Positions 1 through 4,915 of a DNA stretch of 5,941 nucleotides are shown here, piece after piece. Origin of the DNA: Chloroflexota bacterium (GTDB lineage Bacteria > Chloroflexota > Anaerolineae > UBA7937); the NCBI GenBank assembly GCA_003453555.1, contig DMLA01000126.1, forward strand, positions 1 through 5,941, given 5' to 3'. A program made the position numbers and the translations under genes. How positions within the stretch are numbered: position 1 is the stretch's first letter; each line of letters opens with the position of its first letter. The notes beneath the pieces were generated by a model, which saw only the letters and a program-made list of their open reading frames with translations, was not told where the DNA came from and searched no databases.

Positions 1-13
1 TTTCACGGCCACT

Positions 14-41
14 ATTATACCACAAGAGGAGCAAGCCACAA
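14..41 (-). promoter_or_regulatory. Extended -10 promoter firing leftward out of the window
   Basis: On the minus strand a perfect TATAAT lies at 19-14, preceded by TGG (22-20), which makes an extended -10 (TGnTATAAT). A weak -35 candidate, TTGTGG, lies at 41-36 with a 16-nt spacer. Transcription would start near position 8 and leave the window, so the gene served is not visible. A 7-bp direct repeat, CTTGTGG on this strand (42-36 and 26-20), overlaps both the -35 and the extended -10 region and could be an operator or coincidence. The call rests on motif matching only. Confidence 0.5.
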
Positions 42-90
42 GGTTGCGCGGCTGGTGTTGAAGGCCCCCAGAGAGGTGAAGGAAGGGCTT

Positions 91-120
91 TTGTCTCTTC
101 CCCGCAAACTATGATATAAT
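91..120 (+). promoter_or_regulatory. Extended -10 promoter of the 131-2686 operon
   Basis: A perfect TATAAT at 115-120 is preceded by TGA at 112-114 (extended -10, TGnTATAAT). A -35-like TTGTCT lies at 91-96, giving an 18-nt spacer. The expected transcription start is about position 126-128, only 3-5 nt before the ATG at 131, and no Shine-Dalgarno is visible before that ATG. The mRNA would therefore be essentially leaderless. The short gaps downstream suggest this promoter drives the four genes up to 2686. Confidence 0.65.
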
Positions 121-130
121 CTCTCTCACT

Positions 131-496
131 ATGAGCAGTCGGCGCCCACTCCTTATCTCTCTGACCCTGGCCCTACCGTCATGGGCGGGGTTAGCCTATA
201 TCATCGTTTATGCCGACCCCCGGGTGGCTATCAACCGCTTTCTTTTTCTGGCCTTTCTTTTCTTCTCGCTCGCTTTCAGCCTCACTCCCCTCTTCCATCT
301 CTTGGAGTACCGCTTGACCAACTCAAGAGCCGGGGGCGACATCCTTCGCTCCTCTCGCAGGGGCGGGCTTTTGGCCCTCTTCTTCGTACTTTCTGCTTGG
401 ATGAAGATGAACCAAGCGCTAAACTGGATCAACGCCTTCCTTCTGGTGGCCGCTTTGTTGCTGGCCGAGATATTCATGGTGGTCCGAAGCGCATGA
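131..496 (+). CDS. Small four-helix integral membrane protein, uncharacterised
   Basis: This 121-residue protein is strongly hydrophobic, with about four membrane segments: residues 7-27, 35-58, 78-93 and 99-118. A basic loop (about 61-78, RLTNSRAGGD followed by RSSRR) lies between segments 2 and 3 and is probably cytoplasmic. The C-terminal half, RRGGLL...LNWINAFLLVAALLLAE, resembles a small uncharacterised membrane family that I recall from Chloroflexota and candidate-phyla bacteria, with a conserved Arg-x-Gly before helix 3, an N-W-x-N-A motif and a Glu in the last helix. No catalytic motif is visible and I assign no function. The ATG lies just downstream of a strong -10 with no Shine-Dalgarno, so initiation is probably leaderless. 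Its stop overlaps the next gene's ATG (ATGA), indicating translational coupling to the HAD hydrolase. Confidence 0.75.
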   Translation: MSSRRPLLISLTLALPSWAGLAYIIVYADPRVAINRFLFLAFLFFSLAFSLTPLFHLLEYRLTNSRAGGDILRSSRRGGLLALFFVLSAWMKMNQALNWINAFLLVAALLLAEIFMVVRSA

Positions 497-1200
497 ACAT
501 GGGCACGACCTATCGAGCCATCTTTTTCGATGCTTTTGGCACCTTAATCCTTTGGGAGGAGTCGAAGCCCCACCTCTACTTATCTCAGCGGCTGGCCAGG
601 GTGGGGCTCAACGTCCCTCCGAAAAAGGTGGCTCGTATCCTCAAGAGATGGGAGGGATATCTGGCGGAGAAGGTCGAAAGGGAGCCCGGCTTTGCCACCC
701 TGGCGAAGGAGAGAAACCGCCCCTTCTGGGACTACTTCTATACCTATCTCTTGAGGGAAGCGGGCCTGGAGGGGGATCTCTCGCGCTATATAACCAGCAT
801 CTATGAAGGTTTCCTCGATGACGAAAACCTCTACCCCGATCCCGAGGCTTTAGAGTTGCTCCCTCGGCTCCGCTCGCAGGGTTTGATTTTGGGGGTGATC
901 TCCAACGCCCCAAAACGGCTAAACGGCCTTTGTCAGAGGATGGGGCTGGCTCTAGACCTCATCGTCACCTCAGGGGAGGTGGGGGTAGAGAAGCCAGACC
1001 GGGCTATCTTTCACGCTGCCCTCAACAAGGCGGGAGTGAAACCAAAGGAAGCGGTATACGTGGGAGACGACTACAACAATGACGTCCAAGGGGCGGAGAG
1101 AGCAGGGTTGAAGGCTGTCCTTCTCGACCGCCAAAATAAGCATCACGATATAGGCTGCCCAAGGGTGAGCCATCTTTTAGAGATCGAGGCTTTGCTTTAA
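493..1200 (+). CDS. HAD-superfamily hydrolase, subfamily IA, REG-2/HDHD3-like
   Basis: This 235-residue haloacid dehalogenase-fold protein shows all four motifs. Motif I is FFDAFGTLI (nucleophile Asp13), motif II VISNA (Ser137), motif III GVEKPD (Lys167) and motif IV GDDYNND (Asp192, Asp197). An alpha-helical cap fills about residues 20-110. The usual second Asp of DxD is Phe15, so the general acid/base is missing. REG-2/HDHD3-type members also lack it, and L-2-haloacid dehalogenases have Tyr there. Motif IV here is the metal-binding GD...ND type rather than the dehalogenase SxN...D type, so a phosphatase or related hydrolase is more likely than a dehalogenase. The substrate is unknown. An open frame continues upstream to 181, but that part only reads through the membrane gene in another frame. 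The ATG at 493 is preferred because it overlaps the previous stop (ATGA) and places motif I near the N terminus. ATG 499 is a possible alternative. Confidence 0.88.
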   Translation: MNMGTTYRAIFFDAFGTLILWEESKPHLYLSQRLARVGLNVPPKKVARILKRWEGYLAEKVEREPGFATLAKERNRPFWDYFYTYLLREAGLEGDLSRYITSIYEGFLDDENLYPDPEALELLPRLRSQGLILGVISNAPKRLNGLCQRMGLALDLIVTSGEVGVEKPDRAIFHAALNKAGVKPKEAVYVGDDYNNDVQGAERAGLKAVLLDRQNKHHDIGCPRVSHLLEIEALL

Positions 1201-1210
1201 AGGGGGAAGC

Positions 1211-1666
1211 ATGATCGAAGGAGTAAAAATCAGAAAGTTAAGGCCCATCCCTGACGAGCGGGGGTATTTGATGGAGATGCTCCGCTCCGATTGGGAAGAG
1301 TTCGAGAAGTTTGGGCAGGTCTATGTCACCGCTGCCTATCCGGGCGTAGTTAAGGCCTGGCACTATCATCGGCTCCAGACCGACCATTTCATCTGCCTCC
1401 AGGGGATGGCCAAGGTGGTCCTCTACGACGGTCGAGAGGACTCCCCCACCTACCGGCAGATCGAAGAGTTCTTCATAGGTCACCTCAACCCCCTGCTCAT
1501 CAAAATCCCCCCCCTGGTGATGCACGGCTTCAAGGGGCTAGGGCCGGGGATGACCCTGATAGTGAACGTGCCTACCGAACTATACAACTACCAGGAGCCC
1601 GACGAGTACCGTCTCCCCCCCGACACCGACCAGATCCCCTACGATTGGGCGAGGAAAGATAGATAG
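1211..1666 (+). CDS. Short RmlC-like cupin, dTDP-4-dehydrorhamnose 3,5-epimerase family
   Basis: This 151-residue protein has the RmlC-type cupin plan: DERGYLMEM (15-23, matching the N-terminal D-x-RG motif), AWHYHRLQTDHF (49-60), KVVLYDGREDSPTY (68-81), KIPPLVMHGF (98-107) and a Tyr-rich strand ELYNYQEPDEY (123-133). His51 aligns with the catalytic base of RmlC, and Tyr125 or Tyr127 with the tyrosine of the active site. The C-terminal PDTDQIPYDW resembles the family's W-D-P-x-I-x-W region, with Asp138 or Asp140 as candidate for the Asp of the His-Asp pair. The family normally isomerises C3 and C5 of a 4-keto nucleotide sugar, but full RmlC proteins are about 180 residues, and the usual RGLHYQ motif is replaced by KAWHYHRLQ. 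The substrate may therefore differ, and the true rmlC role is not supported because no rmlA, rmlB or rmlD is nearby. The start has a GGGGGA-type RBS at 1202-1207 and lies 10 nt after the HAD stop. Confidence 0.82.
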   Translation: MIEGVKIRKLRPIPDERGYLMEMLRSDWEEFEKFGQVYVTAAYPGVVKAWHYHRLQTDHFICLQGMAKVVLYDGREDSPTYRQIEEFFIGHLNPLLIKIPPLVMHGFKGLGPGMTLIVNVPTELYNYQEPDEYRLPPDTDQIPYDWARKDR

Positions 1667-1674
1667 GAAGGGGG
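1666..1674 (+). promoter_or_regulatory. Shine-Dalgarno that fixes the GTG start of the dehydrogenase
   Basis: The purine-rich GGAAGGGGG sits 7 nt before GTG 1682 and overlaps the last base of the upstream TAG stop. It supports GTG as the initiation codon. No in-frame ATG lies nearby, and the protein N terminus (MAEKVKIL) is a normal first beta strand. Confidence 0.6.
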
Positions 1675-1681
1675 CGCTGCC

Positions 1682-2686
1682 GTGGCGGAGAAGGTGAAGA
1701 TTCTGAGTCCTCTTCAGTTGGAAGAGAAGCATTGGGAGAGGGTGCGCCAACTCTCTCCCCGCCTCTCCCTCTCCCTGGTGGAGGGAGAGGCTCAGTTCTT
1801 AGAAGAACTCCCTAGCGCTGAGGTGGTGGTCATCTGGCCCCGCCCCTTCGATTTAAGCCTCGCGCCTGGCCTGAAGTGGATTCAACTCATAAGCGCGGGG
1901 CTGGACCGCTTCGTGGGGCATCCCATCATGGAGAGCGATATCATCATCACCACCGCCAGCGGCATCCATGCCACCCCCATCGCCGAATATGTCCTAGCCT
2001 CGATGTTAACCTTCTCTCGCCGCTTTCGGGATATGTGGCGGCTGCAAGAGAGAAAAGAATGGCCTGAGGAGCGGTGGGAGATCCTTAGAGGGGAAGAGTT
2101 GCGGGGGAAGACAGTGGGCATCCTGGGGTATGGGAGCATAGGTCGAGAGGTGGGGCGTTTATGCAAAACCTTTGGGATGAGAGTACTGGCTACAGATAGC
2201 GCCCCGGACATTGAGGACAAGGGATATCGGCCCCCTGGCACTGGGGATCCGAAGGGGATGCTACTGGACAGCCTCTTCCCGCCTTCACAACTCAGGGAGA
2301 TGCTGAAAGAATGCGATTTCTTTATCATCGCCCTGCCCCTCACCCCGGAGACCGAAGGGATGGTGGGGCGGGAGGAACTGAAGGCTATGAAGGGGAGCGC
2401 TTATCTGGTGAACATCTCCCGGGGCCGGGTAGTCGATGAAGAGGCTCTCATCGAAGCCCTCAAAGAGGGGTGGATAGGGGGAGCAGGGCTCGATGTCTTC
2501 GCCCAAGAGCCCCTACCGCAGGAGAGCGAACTTTGGGGGTTGGACAATGTAATCCTCTCCCCCCATATCTCGGCTAATACCCCCCACTATCAGGAACGGT
2601 TCACGGAACTATTCTGCGAGAACCTGCGTCGCTACCTGGCCGGGGAGGAACTCCTGAACGTGGTGGACAAGAAACGGGGGTACTAA
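1682..2686 (+). CDS. NAD-dependent D-isomer-specific 2-hydroxyacid dehydrogenase
   Basis: This 334-residue protein is full length for a family of about 310-340. It has an N-terminal flavodoxin-like substrate domain (1-100), with KWIQLISAGLDRF at 65-77 and TASGIHATPIAEYVL at 91-105. The Rossmann domain carries GYGSIG (149-154). Asp172 at the end of its second strand, 18 residues after the last Gly, points to NAD rather than NADP. The catalytic triad is visible: Arg247 in NISRGR, Glu276 in DVFAQEP and His295 in SPHISANTP. The C terminus NVVDKKRGY is typical, so the gene is intact even though a palindromic repeat begins at its stop codon. It oxidises or reduces a D-2-hydroxyacid/2-ketoacid pair, but the exact acid (glyoxylate, hydroxypyruvate, lactate or other) cannot be read from sequence. 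It is the last gene of the operon, 15 nt after the cupin, and begins with GTG. Confidence 0.93.
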   Translation: MAEKVKILSPLQLEEKHWERVRQLSPRLSLSLVEGEAQFLEELPSAEVVVIWPRPFDLSLAPGLKWIQLISAGLDRFVGHPIMESDIIITTASGIHATPIAEYVLASMLTFSRRFRDMWRLQERKEWPEERWEILRGEELRGKTVGILGYGSIGREVGRLCKTFGMRVLATDSAPDIEDKGYRPPGTGDPKGMLLDSLFPPSQLREMLKECDFFIIALPLTPETEGMVGREELKAMKGSAYLVNISRGRVVDEEALIEALKEGWIGGAGLDVFAQEPLPQESELWGLDNVILSPHISANTPHYQERFTELFCENLRRYLAGEELLNVVDKKRGY

Positions 2687-2766
2687 ACGTCGCATGCATT
2701 CGCATCCGAAGGAGATGAACTGCGACGTTACATTCAAGATTGTAGCGTCCGAGTTTATCTCGGACG
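2686..2766 (+). repeat. Left REP/BIME-like composite palindrome
   Basis: Two hairpins stand side by side. Hairpin A has 9-bp arms, AACGTCGCA (2686-2694) and TGCGACGTT (2721-2729), and its first arm begins on the last base of the dehydrogenase stop codon. Its 26-nt loop contains a 19-nt stretch (2695-2713) absent from the right copy. Hairpin B has perfect 8-bp arms, CGTCCGAG (2746-2753) and CTCGGACG (2759-2766), with loop TTTAT. GTAG (2742-2745) touches the foot of hairpin B. On the minus strand GTAA (2731-2728) stands at the foot of hairpin A, where the right copy has GTAG. This GTAG-plus-hairpin design in inverted pairs matches REP elements grouped as a BIME. Confidence 0.82.
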
Positions 2767-2776
2767 AGAGACCCAT

Positions 2777-3277
2777 ATGAATGGCAAGGATATAAAAAGG
2801 AGATGGAAAACATACGGAAAAAGTAGATCCCTCCGTTTGCAAGGGTTCGATTACTCCTCGCCTCGTCTCTACTTCCTTACCATCTGCGCAAGAGAAGGTG
2901 AAAGCCCCTTCGCCAATTCTGACCTATGCGAAGGTGTTGAAAGGCTCATAAGAGAGTGCAAGGAACGATATAATTTTAGAGTCTAGGCCTGGTGTCTCAT
3001 GCCTGATCATTTGCACCTGCTCGTGCAACCCCCGGGTGATGGAACAACCGTCTCGCGCTTCGTACAAGAGCTCAAAAGCATGACCACTAGACTTTATTGG
3101 AAACTCGGGGGCGCTGGAAAACTCTGGCAACGGGGTTTCTACGATCATATCCTCAGGGAGGACGAAGACCTAACAACCGTTGGAGAATACATTCTCCATA
3201 ACCCGATCCGAAAAGGATTGATCGAATCTGCAGAGAAATACCCTTACTCAGGGGTCATGGATGATATCCCTTCCTGA
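2777..3277 (+). pseudogene. RAYT/IS200-like Y1 transposase interrupted by one in-frame TAG
   Basis: Reading through the TAG at 2984-2986 (codon 70) gives one continuous frame of 166 codons. The N terminus SLRLQGFDYSSPRLYFLTICAR (in two parts, 18-29 and 30-39) matches the start of RAYT proteins, which usually read RLKGYDYSxPxxYFVTICT. After the stop the protein resumes at once with AWCLMPDHLHLLVQP, holding the HUH metal motif (His78-Leu-His80). The catalytic tyrosine candidate is Tyr122 in LWQRGFYDHILREDEDL, and the family's tail follows in YILHNPIRKGL (138-148) and YPYSG (155-159). There is no frameshift or deletion, so a single nonsense change (most simply from a TAC or TAT tyrosine codon, as relatives often have Tyr before AW/AF) explains the break. 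An internal start at ATG 2999 would keep HUH and Tyr but lose the first beta strand, and has only a poor RBS. A sequencing error or stop readthrough cannot be excluded. The start ATG 2777 lies 10 nt after hairpin B. Confidence 0.87.
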
Positions 3278-3278
3278 A

Positions 3279-3364
3279 ACGTCGCAGATGAACTGCGACG
3301 CTACATTTAACGCTGTAGCGTCCGAGCCTGTCCTGAGCGTTTAGCGAAGGGTTTATCTCGGACG
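3279..3364 (+). repeat. Right REP/BIME-like composite palindrome
   Basis: This is a second copy of the left element, in the same orientation. Hairpin A has perfect 7-bp arms, CGTCGCA (3280-3286) and TGCGACG (3294-3300), with loop GATGAAC, and a minus-strand GTAG (CTAC at 3301-3304) at its foot. Hairpin B has 8-bp arms CGTCCGAG (3319-3326) and CTCGGACG (3357-3364), with GTAG at 3315-3318. Its loop is expanded by 25 nt (3327-3351) relative to the left copy before the shared TTTAT. The two GTAG sites face each other across 10 nt (3305-3314). It begins right after the transposase TGA and ends 28 nt before the glgA start. Confidence 0.82.
3327..3351 (+). repeat. 25-nt insert in the loop of right hairpin B
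   Basis: These 25 bases, which begin CCTGTCCTGAGCG and end TTTAGCGAAGGG, are absent from the left copy. The form CCTGTCCTGAGC...GAAGGG resembles a dispersed intergenic repeat that I recall as common in several bacterial genomes, including Chloroflexota. That identification is from memory and needs a genome-wide count. It sits exactly between the hairpin arm and the TTTAT loop. Confidence 0.5.
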
Positions 3365-3392
3365 AAAAAACCAAGAGGGCGAAGATCAGACT

Positions 3393-4913
3393 ATGAATGC
3401 CAACCGTGCGCTCAAGATACTCTATCTCGCCGCCGAGGTTGTCCCCTTCGCCAAGACAGGGGGGCTAGCCGACGTGGCTGGATCGTTGCCCAAAGCGGTA
3501 CAGGCTTTAGGCCACGACATCCGAGTGGCCATGCCCCGCTATGGCCCCATCGACAAGGGGAAGTTCAAACTGAAGGAGGTTCTGCCTCCCTTTCCCGTAC
3601 CCTTAGATGAGAGGACGGAACCGGCCAGCATCCTGGAAGCCTCCCTGGGGGAGGTTCCGGTCTATTTTGTAGAGAACGAGAACTACTACGACCGGGAAGG
3701 TATCTATATGTACCCCGACGACGCCGAGCGGTTCATCTTCCTCTGCCGGGCCGCCTTGGAGATGCTCAAAAAGATGGGGTGGCAGCCCGACATCATCCAC
3801 TCCAACGATTGGCATACGGCCATCATCCCCAACTGGCTGAAGACTATCTATAGCCAGGACCCCTTCTTCGAGAGGACGGCTACCGTCTATACCATCCATA
3901 ACCTCGCTTATAAAGGGATATTCGGCCATCGGGTGCTGGAGGTAGCGGGCATAGACGAGTACGCCTTCCCCTACCACCCAGAGATGGTAGATATGAACCA
4001 GGTGATGGATTTCATGGCCCGGGGCATCTTCTACGCCGATGTGATCAATACGGTCAGCGAGTCGTACTCCCGGGAGATCCTCACCCCGGAGTTGGGAGAG
4101 GGGCTAGACCCCATCCTTCGCGACCGGAGAGATCGACTCTTCGGCATCCTTAACGGCATCGACTACGAGGTTTACAACCCGGCGACCGATAAGTATATCG
4201 CTTCTAAGTTCGACATCCACCGCTTAGAGAGGAAGTTGGAGAACAAGTTGGCCTTGCAACGAGAGGCTAGGCTCTCACCCGAGCCGGCGCGACCTTTAGT
4301 GGGCATCATCTCCCGCCTCACCGACCAGAAGGGGTTCGATATCTTGAGCCAGGTGATCGACCCCCTCATCGATAATCTGGGCCTCCATTTCGTGTTGTTA
4401 GGCACCGGCGAGGAGCGGTACCATGAGACATTCCGAGCCTTAGAGGAGAGGCGTCCCCAAGAGACAGAGATCTTCTTGACCTTCAACGCTCCCTTGGCCC
4501 AGCGGATCTACGCGGGGAGCGATATCTTCCTCATGCCCTCTCGATTCGAGCCTTGCGGCCTAGGGCAGATGATCGCCATGAGATACGGGAGCGTTCCCGT
4601 CGTGCGGAGCACAGGGGGTCTGGCCGATACGGTTCAAGACTTCGATCCTCGAACGGGGCAGGGTAACGGCTTCTCCTTCGAGCCTTACAACTCCATGGCC
4701 CTCTACACCGCCTTGACCCGAGCGGTGGAAAACTACAAGCATCAAAGCACCTGGCGAACCCTGATGCTGCGGGGAATGACCGCTGATTTCTCCTGGCAAG
4801 CCTCGGCGAGAAAATATGTCGATCTCTACTACCGGGCCCTGGCTATCAAGGCTGGAGAGCGCAAGCCGAAGGAGTACGAGCCCCTGAGCCGTGGTTCAGG
4901 CGAAGAGGGTTGA
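3393..4913 (+). CDS. glgA: Glycogen synthase (ADP-glucose type, GT5)
   Basis: This 506-residue protein transfers glucose from a nucleotide sugar (ADP-glucose in most bacterial members) to the non-reducing end of alpha-1,4-glucan in the cytoplasm. The N-terminal GT-B domain has the hallmark KTGGLADVAGSLPKA (21-35), NDWHTAIIPNW (138-148) and TIHNLAYKG (167-175). ILNGID (252-257) leads to the C-terminal domain, which carries GIISRLTDQKGFD (304-316), PSRFEPCGLGQM (382-393) with the conserved Glu386, and STGGLADTV (406-414). It is slightly longer than the roughly 480-residue E. coli type because of a charged tail after residue 480. The start gives the usual hydrophobic KILYLAAE strand, but the RBS is modest (AGAGGG at 3374-3379 is 13 nt away, GAAG at 3381-3384 is 8 nt away). 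No clear promoter is visible between the right palindrome and the start. It lies 2 nt upstream of the GalT-like gene. Confidence 0.97.
   Translation: MNANRALKILYLAAEVVPFAKTGGLADVAGSLPKAVQALGHDIRVAMPRYGPIDKGKFKLKEVLPPFPVPLDERTEPASILEASLGEVPVYFVENENYYDREGIYMYPDDAERFIFLCRAALEMLKKMGWQPDIIHSNDWHTAIIPNWLKTIYSQDPFFERTATVYTIHNLAYKGIFGHRVLEVAGIDEYAFPYHPEMVDMNQVMDFMARGIFYADVINTVSESYSREILTPELGEGLDPILRDRRDRLFGILNGIDYEVYNPATDKYIASKFDIHRLERKLENKLALQREARLSPEPARPLVGIISRLTDQKGFDILSQVIDPLIDNLGLHFVLLGTGEERYHETFRALEERRPQETEIFLTFNAPLAQRIYAGSDIFLMPSRFEPCGLGQMIAMRYGSVPVVRSTGGLADTVQDFDPRTGQGNGFSFEPYNSMALYTALTRAVENYKHQSTWRTLMLRGMTADFSWQASARKYVDLYYRALAIKAGERKPKEYEPLSRGSGEEG
4904..4909 (+). promoter_or_regulatory. Ribosome binding site of the GalT-like gene inside the end of glgA
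   Basis: AGAGGG lies 6 nt before ATG 4916 and within the last codons of glgA, whose TGA is at 4911-4913. It fixes the start of the downstream gene and implies translational coupling with glgA. Confidence 0.55.
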
Positions 4914-4915
4914 AG

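Larger units (their letters stand above)
2686..3364 (+). mobile_element. REP-RAYT unit: Y1 transposase gene between two direct copies of a palindromic element
   Basis: The unit runs from the left composite palindrome through the interrupted Y1 transposase to the right composite palindrome. Both flanks are in the same orientation and share AACGTCGCA, GATGAACTGCGACG, a TACATT spacer, TGTAGCGTCCGAG and TTTATCTCGGACGA. Both also start at a stop codon: TAA of the dehydrogenase on the left, TGA of the transposase on the right. This is the known layout of REP-associated tyrosine transposases, which nick single-stranded DNA at REP hairpins. Y1 enzymes leave no target duplication, so the absence of one is expected and exact ends cannot be fixed. 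The unit separates the upstream operon from glgA. The transposase stop codon suggests it is no longer autonomous. Confidence 0.78.

Noticed and set aside
181..492. Upstream extension of the HAD reading frame to an ATG at 181
   Set aside because: It overlaps the membrane protein gene in another frame, gives a low-quality Pro/Ser/Arg-rich sequence, and would put HAD motif I more than 100 residues from the N terminus.
1768..1790. Perfect 9-bp hairpin CCTCTCCCT / AGGGAGAGG with loop GGTGG inside the dehydrogenase
   Set aside because: It encodes a normal stretch of the N-terminal domain (LSLSLVEGEA) with no sign of insertion, and the region is CT-rich. It is probably a composition effect, although repeats of this type exist in other genomes.
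1882..2343. Minus-strand and other out-of-frame open frames across the coding genes
   Set aside because: They lie antisense to or within well-supported genes, have biased composition, and show no recognisable domains.
2746..2766. Hairpin B as an intrinsic terminator of the upstream operon
   Set aside because: No T-run follows the stem (next bases are AGAGACCC), and the same structure recurs as part of the repeat with a GTAG foot, which fits REP better.
2999..3277. A separate 92-residue gene starting at ATG 2999
   Set aside because: It is in the same frame as the upstream part and begins exactly inside the conserved MPDHLHLL motif, so it is the second half of one broken transposase.
2686..3364. 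CRISPR array or toxin-antitoxin locus
   Set aside because: There are only two repeat units, separated by a transposase gene, with internal hairpins and no regular spacers or toxin-like genes.
3357..3370. Right hairpin B as a terminator before glgA
   Set aside because: It is followed by an A-run on the plus strand rather than T. On the minus strand a T-run would precede the stem, not follow it.
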